38,241 bases of DNA from Deltaproteobacteria bacterium (lineage in GTDB: Bacteria > Myxococcota_A > UBA796 > UBA2385): the NCBI GenBank assembly GCA_018401435.1, contig JAGYJW010000059.1, forward strand, positions 1 to 38,241. The letters are read 5' to 3'. Within the stretch, counting starts at the first letter, position 1, and every line of letters starts with the position of its first letter. The position numbers and the translations under genes were made by a program. The notes under the pieces were generated by a model. It did not search any database. It saw only the letters and a list, made by a program, of their open reading frames with translations, and was not told the origin of the DNA. Shown here one piece after another: positions 17,760 through 26,210 of this stretch.

Positions 17760-18236
17760 TCAGCCCTTGATCTTCACCGTGCAGAGCTCGCTGCTGAGGA
17801 TGCGGGTGCTCTGGGCCCCGGCGCTGTAGCGCGCCTCCATGGGGCCAACGCGGAGGGTGCTGCCAGGGGCCGCACCGGGGCTGGGCCGCAGCCAGAAGGT
17901 CTCGATGCGACGGAAATGGCCGCCGGGCTGTTCGGTCTCGCGACCCGCCGCGCGGCGCACCACCGAGGCCCCCTGGACCGCCAGGGTCTCGGTGCTCCAA
18001 TCCACCACCGCCGCGGGCTGCCGCAGCACCGCGTATTTGACCCAGAACTCGTCGTCGGCGGCGACGCTGCTGCCGCCGCAGAGGGTGGCCACCGCGACCT
18101 CGGGCCCGCCCACATAGTCCTTGGGTTCGTCCATCAAGCTGGGCCCGCAGCTCAGCGCGGCGGAGGCCAGGGCAGCGGAGGCCAGGGTGGCAGCGGACAG
18201 CCACCCGGCTGGCCGGTTGGAGGGTGAGCGGGCCAT
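17760..18236 (-). CDS. Small predicted lipoprotein, unknown function
   Basis: A 158-residue protein with a signal peptide whose hydrophobic stretch ends in ALASAALSC, giving Cys30 as a likely lipidation site. The mature part is about 128 residues, probably beta-rich, with two further Cys (in VATLCGGSS and SSELCTVKI) that could pair. I do not recognise a family. It is on the minus strand 65 bases downstream of the second SGNH gene and converges on the first SGNH gene with a 9-base gap. Being wedged between the two SGNH genes suggests a role in the same polysaccharide pathway, but this is inference. Confidence 0.65.
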   Translation of the reverse strand: MARSPSNRPAGWLSAATLASAALASAALSCGPSLMDEPKDYVGGPEVAVATLCGGSSVAADDEFWVKYAVLRQPAAVVDWSTETLAVQGASVVRRAAGRETEQPGGHFRRIETFWLRPSPGAAPGSTLRVGPMEARYSAGAQSTRILSSELCTVKIKG

Positions 18237-18301
18237 GAGGGTAGTGTACCTGCTCGCCGCCTGCCTTCAAAGCGGAGGACACAGAAGACCGAAAGTGGGC
18301 C

Positions 18302-19809
18302 TCAGAAGCGGGCGCCCCCCGAGCGCGCCGCGGCGTCTCGCAGGGCCTGGTCAAAGGACTCGGCCAGGTGCTCATAGCCCGCCTGGCTGAAGTGGATGAG
18401 ATCCCAGGCGGCCAGCGGGGGCGTGACCATGCGCCAGCTGATCATCGAGCCCGGCCCACCCGTGGCCTGCTGCCAATCCCAGAAGCTGCAGCCCTCGGCC
18501 AGGGCCACCTCGCGCTGCACCTGGGCGACCGGCGCCGTGCGGGCCCAGATGGCCCAGCGCTGGCCCTTCTGGCGTTCAATGCCGCGATCGGAGGGGCCCA
18601 TGAGCACGCAGGCCGCCCCCGGGGCCCCGCGTCGGGCGAGGCGGATGACCTCCACCAGGTCCTGCCGGTAGCGCGCCATGCTGTAGGACGTATCGGCGGC
18701 TTCGTTGGTGCCATAGGCCAGGACCAGCAGGTCCGGCGCGAGGGCCTGCACGCCTTGCACCACCAGGTCGGCGTCGCGGCTGAGCCAGGTGCGGGCCATG
18801 CGACCGCGAATGCCGATGCTGTCCACCAGCACGCCGGCGTCTCCGCGCTCTGCGCTCACCCCCATAAGGCGCACCTCGCCATCCCCCAGGGGTTGGAGCT
18901 GGAAGCGGTGGGGGCCGTCGGGGACCTTCACCCGATAGTGCAGCATCGTGGGCGTCTCTGCAGCGGTAGACAGCACCCGGGGGGCGGCCTCATCCACCTG
19001 CACCATCAGGGATCCGCCCCCCGGCTGACCCAGAGCAAAGATGTCCAGTCGGGCGATGGACCGGCCCTGGGCGTTGTCACGGGTGGTCTCCAACCAGCCG
19101 AAATCATGGGGGTCGCCGCTGGAGAGGGTGGCGCCAGAGAAGCCGTTGAGCCCGTCGGCGCGGCTGTCGCCCTTGCCCTCCCAGTCGGCCCGCCAGCCCT
19201 CTGTGCGGCAGAGGTTGACGTCGCTGGCCCGGTGGTGCGCATAGAGGGCGGCGGGCCACAAGAAGCCATGGCCCCGGTCGCCCAGCTCGGCCTGGTAGAG
19301 GCGCCGCAGGTGGCCCGTGAAGTAGTCCCCCCCCACGTGGCTGGCGCCAAAAAAGCTCAGGCGCACGGGCTGCCCTGCGGCCATCAGCCGCAGCACCGCG
19401 CCTGCGGCGGCGATGGCCTGGGGCTGCCCTCCAGGGGCTGCAAGGGCAGGGGCCGCCGGGTCGCGCCGGGCAGGCGGGCCAGATCCGCGCGGGTGACTGG
19501 GGGTTCTGCAGGGCGGACGGCGGGTCGGCTGGGGAGGGATGGGCCCGGGCGGGGACGCAGCGGCCGCGGCTGGGCGCTCCCGCGGCGACTCGCTCTCGAC
19601 GGCCCCCGGGCGGCCTTCAGGGCTGCCGATCGCTCCAGGGCCTCGGCACAGCTGGGCCCGGCCGGCGGCCCGGCGGCTTCGGGCACGGCAATCACCTGGA
19701 TGGGCACCAGGGGCGGCGCGTCCGGGGCTGCGGGGGCCGGGCCGGAGCACAGGGCCAGCAGCAGGAGGGCCAGCGAAGATGGGGGAGGAGCGCGCATCGC
19801 CGTCCCCAT
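18302..19809 (-). CDS. Second SGNH hydrolase-like exported protein, one frameshift
   Basis: The SGNH domain is intact in one frame: block I reads FFGASHVGGDY (Ser codon 19340-19342, GASH in place of GDSL), block III AYGTNEAAD, block V DLIHFSQAGYEHLAESF. Its N-terminus lies in another frame: ATG 19809 (or 19797) gives a signal peptide, SLALLLLALCSGPAPAAPD, and a Pro/Arg-rich linker. Adding one base at the four-G run 19420-19423 joins EGSP to QAIAAAGAVLRLM and restores about 502 residues. Like the first SGNH protein it has a beta-rich insert (LDIFALGQPGGGSLMVQVDE). The family is shared with the gene at 15975. Probable role: acetyl transfer to or from an extracellular polysaccharide. Note that no stop separates this frame from mqnC upstream. 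Confidence 0.78.
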
Positions 19810-20176
19810 AGCCCCACAGCCGGGCCGCCGCCGAGCCCCGGCCCCCCCCTGCTGCGCTTGCGGGGCATGGACGCGGGCCCCGCAAGGCGGCCGCATCGCG
19901 CTTGCAGGCCCGGCCCGTGAGGGTCCAGCCCGATGGAGAGACAGGCTTGAAGGCCGATGCGCGCGCAGCCTCGCGGGCGTGGCTGGACCGGCTGCTCGGG
20001 CGGGTGCCTCGGCCGGCCTGAAGGGCAGCGCCCGGGCCCCCCTCTTCGCGCCGACTTGACATCGCCTTTGCCGAATCGGGGAACCGGCTCCCAAAGCTGC
20101 GGTCTGACCCTGTGGCCCCAACGAGACCCCGGGCCAACCCACCGAAGCGGCCCCGCCGCCACACCCGGAGTGCGCC
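19810..20176. other. Intergenic region between divergent SGNH and AgmX-like genes
   Basis: 367 bases with no convincing gene. It should hold the divergent promoters. A TTGACA occurs at 20056-20061 facing the AgmX-like gene, but I see no good -10 at the right distance. GGAG at 20167-20170 is the ribosome binding site for ATG 20177. Confidence 0.5.
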
Positions 20177-21595
20177 ATGACGCTGCTTCCCGGCCAGGAC
20201 CTCCTGCGCCCCGCGATCCCGAGCCTCGTCCAGCCCGAGGACTTCGACTTCTTGTTCAGCGACAGCCGCGCCGCTCCCAAGCTCGGCCAGGATCCCGATC
20301 GCCCGGCCATTCTGGAGGTGGTCCAGATCTGGGAGGGGGCGGCGATGGCCATGGCCCACCTGCGTCCCGACGGCAAGGAGCTCAGCCTGGGTGGCTTGCA
20401 TGCCACCTTCACGGCGCCGGGGGGAGAGGGCGCGGACCGTCCCCTCTTCCAATCCAAGGCCGGTCTCTTCATCCTGCGCCTGGCGCCGGGCTGGACGGGC
20501 TTTCTGCAGGATGGGCAGGGCCAGCGCCAGCCCCTCTGTGCGCCGGCTGCGGGGGAGGACCCCGCCGAGGTGGTGCTGCCCGCGGGCATGAGCGCCTGGA
20601 TCGACAGCGGCCATGTGATCTTCGCCGCCCGCCATGTGCCGCCGGGCCGCCGGCCCAAGGCTGCTGCCGGCCCCATCGACACGCCCTTTGTGGGCGCCCT
20701 GTCGGCGGTGTCGATGCTCGCGGGCCTCATCGCCCTGGTGGTCGCCACCAGCCCGCCGCCGGCCCAGGCCGAGGTGGCCGAGGTGCCCGAGCGCATCCTG
20801 CAGATGATGCTGCATGTGCCCGAGCCCAGCCCCGCACCCGAGATCAAGGCCCAGGCCACCAACAAGGAGGAGGGGGCCAAAGCCAAGGGCGCCGAAGGCA
20901 AGGCGGGGCGCAAGGAGAGCAAGATGGAGCGGGCCCGGGGCGAGCGCAGCGCCATGGACCGACAGAAGCTCGACCAGCAGATCGCCGAGCAGGCCGGCAT
21001 CCTGGGCCATCTCTCCGACAACGGGGCGCTCGACGACGTCTTCGGGTCCTCGGCCCTCAACGCCGACCTGCAGGGCGGCATCGGCGGGCTGGTGGGCGCC
21101 AAGGGCGTGCAGCTTGGCAGCGGCGGCCTCAGCTCGCGGGGCAGCGCCCTGGGCGGCGGCGGTCCGGCGGATGGCATCGGCGGGGTGGGCACCAAGGGCC
21201 GCAACACCGGGGACGGCCGCTATGGCGAGGAGGGCGGCACCTTTGGCGACGGCAAGCGCGAAGGCAAGATCCGCCGCCCCGACGCTGACTTCATCACCCT
21301 GGGATCCCTGGACAAGAGCCTGATCGACGCCGTGGTCAAGCAGCATATGAGCGCGCTGCGCTACTGCTACCAGCGTGAGTTGAACCAGCACCCCAACCTC
21401 AACGGCAAGGTGACGGTGAAATTCATCATCTCCGGAGACGGCACCGTGTCCAAGGCCAGCATCAAGAGCAGCAGCCTGGGCAATCGCGCGGTGGAGAGCT
21501 GCATGACGGGCCGCTTCTTGCGGATGAGATTCCCCGAGCCCGCCGGTCACGGCATCGTGATCGTCAGCTACCCCTTCCTGTTCTCGGCGGGCTGA
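20177..21595 (+). CDS. AgmX/PglI C-terminal domain protein (TonB-like)
   Basis: A 472-residue protein with three parts. Residues 1-170 are cytoplasmic and globular, without a motif I recognise. One transmembrane helix follows (GALSAVSMLAGLIALVV, about 172-191). The exported part has a Pro-rich then strongly charged Lys/Glu region, a Gly-rich stretch (about 300-365) and a C-terminal AgmX/PglI-type domain: LIDAVVKQHMSALRYCYQRE, then GKVTVKFIISGDGTVSKASI, then NRAVESCMTGRFLRMRFPEP. The two Cys in YCYQ and ESCM are characteristic of this domain. In myxobacteria such proteins belong to gliding motility or envelope-spanning machinery; the TonB-like fold suggests coupling of inner and outer membrane. 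ATG 20177 has GGAG 6 bases upstream. It converges on mqnC. Confidence 0.85.
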   Translation: MTLLPGQDLLRPAIPSLVQPEDFDFLFSDSRAAPKLGQDPDRPAILEVVQIWEGAAMAMAHLRPDGKELSLGGLHATFTAPGGEGADRPLFQSKAGLFILRLAPGWTGFLQDGQGQRQPLCAPAAGEDPAEVVLPAGMSAWIDSGHVIFAARHVPPGRRPKAAAGPIDTPFVGALSAVSMLAGLIALVVATSPPPAQAEVAEVPERILQMMLHVPEPSPAPEIKAQATNKEEGAKAKGAEGKAGRKESKMERARGERSAMDRQKLDQQIAEQAGILGHLSDNGALDDVFGSSALNADLQGGIGGLVGAKGVQLGSGGLSSRGSALGGGGPADGIGGVGTKGRNTGDGRYGEEGGTFGDGKREGKIRRPDADFITLGSLDKSLIDAVVKQHMSALRYCYQRELNQHPNLNGKVTVKFIISGDGTVSKASIKSSSLGNRAVESCMTGRFLRMRFPEPAGHGIVIVSYPFLFSAG

Positions 21596-22657
21596 GCTGG
21601 CTGGCCCGGGCCCACGGGAAAGGGGCCGCCGATGCAGCGGCTCGAAGCCCAGGGCCCGGGCCGAATCCAACAGATCCTCAAAATCATGGGAGATGGTGGC
21701 CCCGGCCTTCTGGGTGACCTCGTCTTCGGTGGGCAGGTCAAAGTCGTTGGCCCCGTAGCGCAGACCCAACAAGGCCTCGGCGTTGCGGGTGAGGACGCTG
21801 GTGCGGATATGAACGATATTGTCGAGGTAGATCCGGCAGATCGCCAGCCAGCGCAGGTACTCGGCGGTGCCGATCTCGGCGCCACCCAGATCCGTGTGGT
21901 AGGGCTTGTAGGTCCAACACAGAAAGCTGCTGAGACGGCCGCCCACCGCATCCTGGAAGGCGCGCAGGCGGTCCAGGTGGCCCAGGCGCTCGTCCAGCGT
22001 CTCGTCAAAACCGATGACCATGGTGGCGGTGCTGCCCATGCCCGCGTCCAGGATGGCCTGCTGGGCGGCGTAATAGTCTTCGGTCTTGTATTTGGCCGGA
22101 CTGTGTCGCATGCGGAAGCGGTCATCGAGGATCTCGGCCCCGCCACCGGTGATCCAGCGGGTGCCCGAGGCGGCGAATTCGGCCGCCACATCGGCGTAGT
22201 CGCGCTTGGCGCGCTTGGCGACGAACATGAATTCGGCCACCGTCATCTCGTAGAAGGCGAGATCGGGGAAGCGCTGGCGCACAAAGGCGAAGAGCCGGGT
22301 GTAGTGCTCCACCCCCAGGTCGGGGTGAAAGCCCCCGTTGAAGCCCACCATGCTGCCACCAAAGGCGCGCAGGGCCTCGATCTTGGCGGCCACCTCCTCC
22401 TGGCTGAGCAGGTAGGTGTCCGGCGCCCCGGGGAAGCGGTAGAAGGCGCAATAGTCGCAGCGGGCCACACACACATTGGTGTAGTTGACGATGGCCATCT
22501 TCAGGAAGCTGGCCTGGCCCGGCGGGTGGAAGCGAGCCCGACAGACCGAGGCCAGCTCTTGCAGCAAGGCGTCGTCGGCCTGCTCCCAGAGCGCCGTGGC
22601 GTCGGCGCGATCGATGCGTTGGCCGGCGCGGACCTTTGCGGCGAGGGTAGCGAGCAT
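21568..22657 (-). CDS. mqnC: MqnC, cyclic dehypoxanthinyl futalosine synthase (radical SAM), stop codon missing in frame
   Basis: Radical SAM enzyme of the futalosine route to menaquinone; MqnC cyclises dehypoxanthinyl futalosine. From ATG 22657 the iron-sulfur motif CVARCDYC (Cys63, Cys67, Cys70) is followed by AFYR, as in MqnC. Other segments are WITGGGAEILDDRFR, GSTATMVIGFDETLDERLGH and GLRYGANDFD. The conserved part ends with SARALGFEPLHRR near 21630. No stop follows in this frame: it stays open antisense through the AgmX-like gene and into the second SGNH gene, to 18302. A one-base change in the C/G/T runs at 21608-21625 would stop the protein at about 21568-21577, at roughly 363 residues, normal for MqnC. 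I give that as the probable end. It is 32 bases downstream of the dehydrogenase pair. Confidence 0.8.
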
Positions 22658-22689
22658 GGGGCCCCCATGGGCCGGCGCGGGCCGACCGG

Positions 22690-23679
22690 TCAGAGCTGAG
22701 CGAGGATGGAGGCCCGCACGTCGGAGCACCGCGCGGTGCCGCCCATATCGGCGGTGTGCACCCCTGCGGCGGCCGTGCCCCGGATGGCGCCCAGCAGGCG
22801 CTCCGATGCGTCCACCTCGCCGAGGTAGTGCAGCATGGCCCGGGTGGCCCGCAGCATGGGGATGGGGTTGGCCTTGTCTTTGCCCACGATGCCGGGGGCC
22901 TTGCCGTGTGGATTCTCGAAGATGGCCACCCCATCGCCAAAGCTGGCGCTGGCGCCGGCCACGATGCCGCCGGCCAGGCCCGCCGCGAGGTCCGAGACGA
23001 TGTCACCAAAGAGGTTGCCGCAGAGCAGCACGTCGAATTGGTGCGGGTTGCGCACCAGCCGCATGCAGAGGGCGTCCACGATGACCTCTTGGGTCTGGAT
23101 CTCGGGGAATTCCTTGGAGACGGCCTGGGCGGTGCGCAAGAAGAGCCCATCGGACTTCTTCATGATGTTGGACTTGTGCACGATGTGCACGGTCTTGCGC
23201 TGGTTGTCCCGGGCGAATTGGTAGGCGAAGCGGCTGATGCGCTCGCAGGCGGCCTGGGTGGTCACCTTGACGGCTTCAAAGACGCCATCGGTGATCTCGT
23301 GTTCCATGCCCGAGTAGATGTCTTCAGAGGTCTCGCGCACCACCACCAGGTCGGTGTCGGGGAAGACCGCGGGGGCCCCGGGCAGGCTGCGCACGTGGCG
23401 CACGGTGGCCCAGGTGCCCAGCTCCTTGCGCAGGCGCACGGTGGCCGGGGTGTGGCCCAGCTCGGTGCGGGCGCCCACCTTGGCCTTGAGCACCACGCCG
23501 GTCTCGCGGGCGCTGGCCAACAAGGCGTCGCTGAGCAGATCGTCGTGGGTGTCAAAGACCCGCCAGTCGATCTTCACGCCCAGGGCCGACACGACGTCGC
23601 GCACGACATCGCAGGTCTCGGGGCCGATCCAGTCGCCGGGGATGAGGGTGACCGCGTACTTGGTGTGGCTTTCCGACAT
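22690..23679 (-). CDS. Isocitrate/isopropylmalate dehydrogenase family protein, divergent paralogue
   Basis: A 329-residue member of the beta-decarboxylating dehydrogenase family, starting 9 bases from the stop of its paralogue. Conserved: LIPGDWIGPE at the N-terminus, SEDIYSGMEHE (Tyr), VHKSNIMKKSDGLF (Lys), GNLFGDIVSDLAAGLAGG (metal-binding Asp residues). Altered: the substrate loop reads HTPATVRLRKEL where the neighbour has RSANVTLRQEL, so the Ser and Asn that contact isocitrate are gone. The cofactor loop reads NPHGKAPGIVGK instead of EAVHGTAPDIAGK. Metal and acid-base residues remain but substrate and NAD recognition have changed. It may act on another 2-hydroxy acid or be a regulatory subunit of a heteromeric enzyme, as in eukaryotic IDH3. 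Confidence 0.85.
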   Translation of the reverse strand: MSESHTKYAVTLIPGDWIGPETCDVVRDVVSALGVKIDWRVFDTHDDLLSDALLASARETGVVLKAKVGARTELGHTPATVRLRKELGTWATVRHVRSLPGAPAVFPDTDLVVVRETSEDIYSGMEHEITDGVFEAVKVTTQAACERISRFAYQFARDNQRKTVHIVHKSNIMKKSDGLFLRTAQAVSKEFPEIQTQEVIVDALCMRLVRNPHQFDVLLCGNLFGDIVSDLAAGLAGGIVAGASASFGDGVAIFENPHGKAPGIVGKDKANPIPMLRATRAMLHYLGEVDASERLLGAIRGTAAAGVHTADMGGTARCSDVRASILAQL

Positions 23680-23687
23680 GGGGACCC

Positions 23688-24686
23688 TCAGAGCTTGTCG
23701 ATGATGGCGTCGGTGAAGCCGGCGGTATTGGCCGTGCCGCCGAGATCGCCAGTGAGGTGGCGGCCCTCTTCCAGCACATCCCAGACCGCGCGCTCCACCC
23801 GCTCCTTGATGCGGTGCTCGCCCACATACTCGAGCAGCAGCAAGGCGCTGCTGAGCACGGCGAGGGGGTTGGCGATGCCCTTGCCGGCGATGTCGGGGGC
23901 GGTGCCGTGAACGGCCTCGAAGACCGCGATGCGGTCGCCGATATTGGCCCCGGGCACCACGCCCAGCCCGCCCACCAGGCCCGCGGCGAGGTCCGAGAGG
24001 ATGTCGCCATAGAGGTTCTGCAGCAGCAGCACGTCGAAGCGGGTGGGGTCCAGCGCCAGCTCGAAGGCGAGGTTGTCCACCGGCAGCAGATCCTTCTGGA
24101 TGTAGGGGTAGCCGGCCCCCACCTTTTCGAAGGCGTCTTGGAAGGCGCCGTCGGCCAGGGGCACCACGGCAGCCTTGGTGCAGCAGTGGATGCGCCGACG
24201 CCCGGTGTAGCGCATATTCTCGAAAGACCAGTTGGCGATGCGTTCGGCCGCGCGGCGGGTGGAGACCTTGAGGGTGAGCACCGTGCCCGGGGTGACCTCG
24301 TGTTCGATGCCAGCGTAGAGGTCTTCGGTATTCTCACGCAGGGTGACCAGGTCCACGCCCTTGTAGGGGGTCCGGATGCCCGGCAGGGTCTTGACCGGCC
24401 GGTAGCCGACGTAGAGGTCCAGCTCCTGGCGCAGGGTCACGTTGGCGCTGCGGAAGCCCTTGCCTTTGGGGGTCTCCAGCGGGCCTTTGAGGCCCAGCCG
24501 GTTGCGCCGCACGCTGGCCAGGGTCTCTGCGGGCATGGGCACGCCGAAACGCGCCACGCCGTCCGCCCCACCCGGCGCCTCTTCCCAGTCAATCGGCGCG
24601 CCCGCCGCGGCGAGGACCCGGCAGGTGGCGTCCGTGACCTCCGGCCCGATGCCATCGCCCTTGATGAGGGTCACCCGGTACTGCAT
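23688..24686 (-). CDS. NAD-dependent isocitrate dehydrogenase-like enzyme
   Basis: A 332-residue enzyme that should oxidise and decarboxylate isocitrate to 2-oxoglutarate. N-terminal LIKGDGIGPEV; substrate loop RSANVTLRQELDLY followed by YRPVKTLPG; Tyr in TEDLYAGIEHE; Lys in CCTKAAVVPLADGAF; metal-binding Asp residues in PVDNLAFE and QNLYGDILSDLAAGLVGG; cofactor loop EAVHGTAPDIAGKGIANPL. The Asp-Ile in the last motif, where NADP enzymes have Lys-Tyr, points to NAD+. ATG 24686 has an AGGAG site. It lies between the SecD-like gene (32-base gap) and the divergent paralogue (8-base gap), all in one direction. Isopropylmalate or homoisocitrate as substrate is less likely given the intact Ser/Asn loop. 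Confidence 0.88.
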   Translation of the reverse strand: MQYRVTLIKGDGIGPEVTDATCRVLAAAGAPIDWEEAPGGADGVARFGVPMPAETLASVRRNRLGLKGPLETPKGKGFRSANVTLRQELDLYVGYRPVKTLPGIRTPYKGVDLVTLRENTEDLYAGIEHEVTPGTVLTLKVSTRRAAERIANWSFENMRYTGRRRIHCCTKAAVVPLADGAFQDAFEKVGAGYPYIQKDLLPVDNLAFELALDPTRFDVLLLQNLYGDILSDLAAGLVGGLGVVPGANIGDRIAVFEAVHGTAPDIAGKGIANPLAVLSSALLLLEYVGEHRIKERVERAVWDVLEEGRHLTGDLGGTANTAGFTDAIIDKL

Positions 24687-24718
24687 CCCCTGCTCCTGTG
24701 CTCGCCTGGGATGCCGGC

Positions 24719-25468
24719 CTAACGGGGGGTCTGGCCCCCGGCCACCGGGCGCAGGTCGGCCAGGCGGGGGACGCAGGGCAGCGGGCCATCCGTCAGCAGG
24801 ATGGCGCGATCCACCGCCCGGCGCATGCGGTCCCGGGCGGGCTGCTCGCCCTCGTCGATGATGCGGATCCCGCCGTCGGCGACCTCGCGGAAATTGGGCC
24901 TGCGGGCGACAATCTCGCCGTCCATTTCGATGTCGATGAAGCCTTCTGGATCGGCCGCCACCGCCTCGGTGATCCGGGTGAGGGCCTCGGCCTCCAGCTC
25001 GATCCAGGTGTAGGCCATGCCGGACTCGTCCAGGCGCACCTGGGCCACGGTCAGGTCGCTGTCTTGGGCGAGTGGGGCGCCCTGGGCCAGCAAGCGCAGG
25101 CGGCCGGGCCGCAGCAGCAAGGCGGGCACGGCCACCCGGTCGTCCTCCAGGCCGGGCAGGGTCACGCGCAGGGTGCTCCGGTCACCGTCGGTGTCCAGCA
25201 GCGGCTCGCCCAGGCCGATGGCCTCGGCCCGCGCCAGCAGCAGGGGGCGCGCCTCCGGGCAGCCTTCAAAGACCAGGTCCACCCGCTCGCCGACGGCCGC
25301 GCCGCCGCGCCAGGCCAGAACGGCCAGAAGGCCGGTTGCGAGCATCAGCGCCAGGGCAAAGAAGAGGGGGGCCGCCATGAAGCGGCGGAAGGCCTCGGAG
25401 CGGGGCGGCAGGGCCAGGGGGCTGTCTGCGCCCGTCGGCGGGGGCGCATCGGGAGGGTCAGCGGGCAT
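24719..25468 (-). CDS. SecD-like single-span periplasmic domain protein
   Basis: A 249-residue protein with a short cytoplasmic N-terminus, one transmembrane helix (LFFALALMLATGLLAVLAW) and a periplasmic domain. The domain resembles part of the SecD periplasmic head: STLRVTLPGLEDDRV, LRLLAQGAPL, then DSDLTVAQVRLDESGMAYTW and GFIDIEMDGEIVARRP, which follow the order and spacing of SecD segments around its DGxVISAP motif. The five further SecD membrane helices are missing, so this is not a working SecD. It precedes the dehydrogenase/mqnC genes by 32 bases, with no obvious functional link. The call rests on motif resemblance. Confidence 0.55.
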   Translation of the reverse strand: MPADPPDAPPPTGADSPLALPPRSEAFRRFMAAPLFFALALMLATGLLAVLAWRGGAAVGERVDLVFEGCPEARPLLLARAEAIGLGEPLLDTDGDRSTLRVTLPGLEDDRVAVPALLLRPGRLRLLAQGAPLAQDSDLTVAQVRLDESGMAYTWIELEAEALTRITEAVAADPEGFIDIEMDGEIVARRPNFREVADGGIRIIDEGEQPARDRMRRAVDRAILLTDGPLPCVPRLADLRPVAGGQTPR

Positions 25469-25640
25469 GGCGCGCCGCTATTCCGGCGCCGGGGCCCTGT
25501 CGCGGATGAGCCTGGGGCCGCGATCGACGTTTTTTTGCGCAGGGACCGATATGCCCACGGCCCCCGCCCGTTGTTGCACCATGATGGACCTGCGCGCGAG
25601 CATCCCTGCCCTCCCCCACCCCGTCCGCGGACCCTCCGTG

Positions 25641-26210
25641 ATGGCTGCGCCCGGCCTCGACGACAGCCCCCACCTCGCCGCCCTGCGCGATCTCGCGCTG
25701 GCCGGGGATGATGCCGCCTGGGGCGAACTCTACGAGCTCTACAACCACCGCGTGGTGGTGGCCCTGCTGGGTCGGGGATGCAGCCTGCAGCGGGCCCGGG
25801 AGCTGGCCCAGAGCGCCTGGGAGCGCGTGATCAAGAAGGCCCGCGCCGGTCATCTCGAGACGCTGAAGCTGCCCGGCCTGGTGATCCGCGAGGCCACCTT
25901 TCGCGCCTTGGACGCCTGGCGCAGCGAGGCCCGCATGGCGCGTTGCGACAGCCCCGACGCCCTGGACCAGGTGGCCGATCCCCAGGCCGATCCCGAACAC
26001 CGCAGCCTCAGCCGCCAGCGCCTCGCCCTGGCCCTGGCCCGCCTGGAGACCCTGTCCCCCCGGGCCCGCCAGATCTTCCTCAGCCACCACCAGCACGGGC
26101 TGCCCGCCGAGGTGGTCGCCACCGAGCTGGGCATCTCCACCCAGCGCGTTCGCCAGACCCTCTGCGAGGTCCGCAAGGCCCTGCGCGAAGCCATCGAGGA
26201 TGAAGCATGA
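25641..26210 (+). CDS. ECF-type sigma factor
   Basis: About 189 residues from ATG 25641; the start is uncertain, with GTG 25638 and upstream ATGs also in frame. Region 2: LALAGDDAAWGELYELYNHR, then RARELAQSAWERVIKKARAG and LVIREATFRALDAWRSEA. Region 4: LETLSPRARQIFLSHHQHG and the helix-turn-helix LPAEVVATELGISTQRVRQT. The stop overlaps the start of the anti-sigma gene (ATGA, 26207-26210). As first gene of a five-gene unit it probably controls expression of the downstream CHAT and subtilase genes, possibly with its own promoter in the 172-base gap upstream. That control is inferred from layout. Confidence 0.87.
   Translation: MAAPGLDDSPHLAALRDLALAGDDAAWGELYELYNHRVVVALLGRGCSLQRARELAQSAWERVIKKARAGHLETLKLPGLVIREATFRALDAWRSEARMARCDSPDALDQVADPQADPEHRSLSRQRLALALARLETLSPRARQIFLSHHQHGLPAEVVATELGISTQRVRQTLCEVRKALREAIEDEA

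Noticed and set aside
18302..22729. A true MqnC-SGNH fusion protein of 1475 residues
   Set aside because: The middle is the complement of the AgmX-like gene, and the SGNH gene has its own signal peptide in another frame at 19797-19809.
25500..25536. Possible terminator: TCGCGG/CCGCGA stem followed by a run of seven T
   Set aside because: The stem is short with a 12-base loop, the T run is 6 bases further on, and no plus-strand gene ends before it; it lies between divergent genes.
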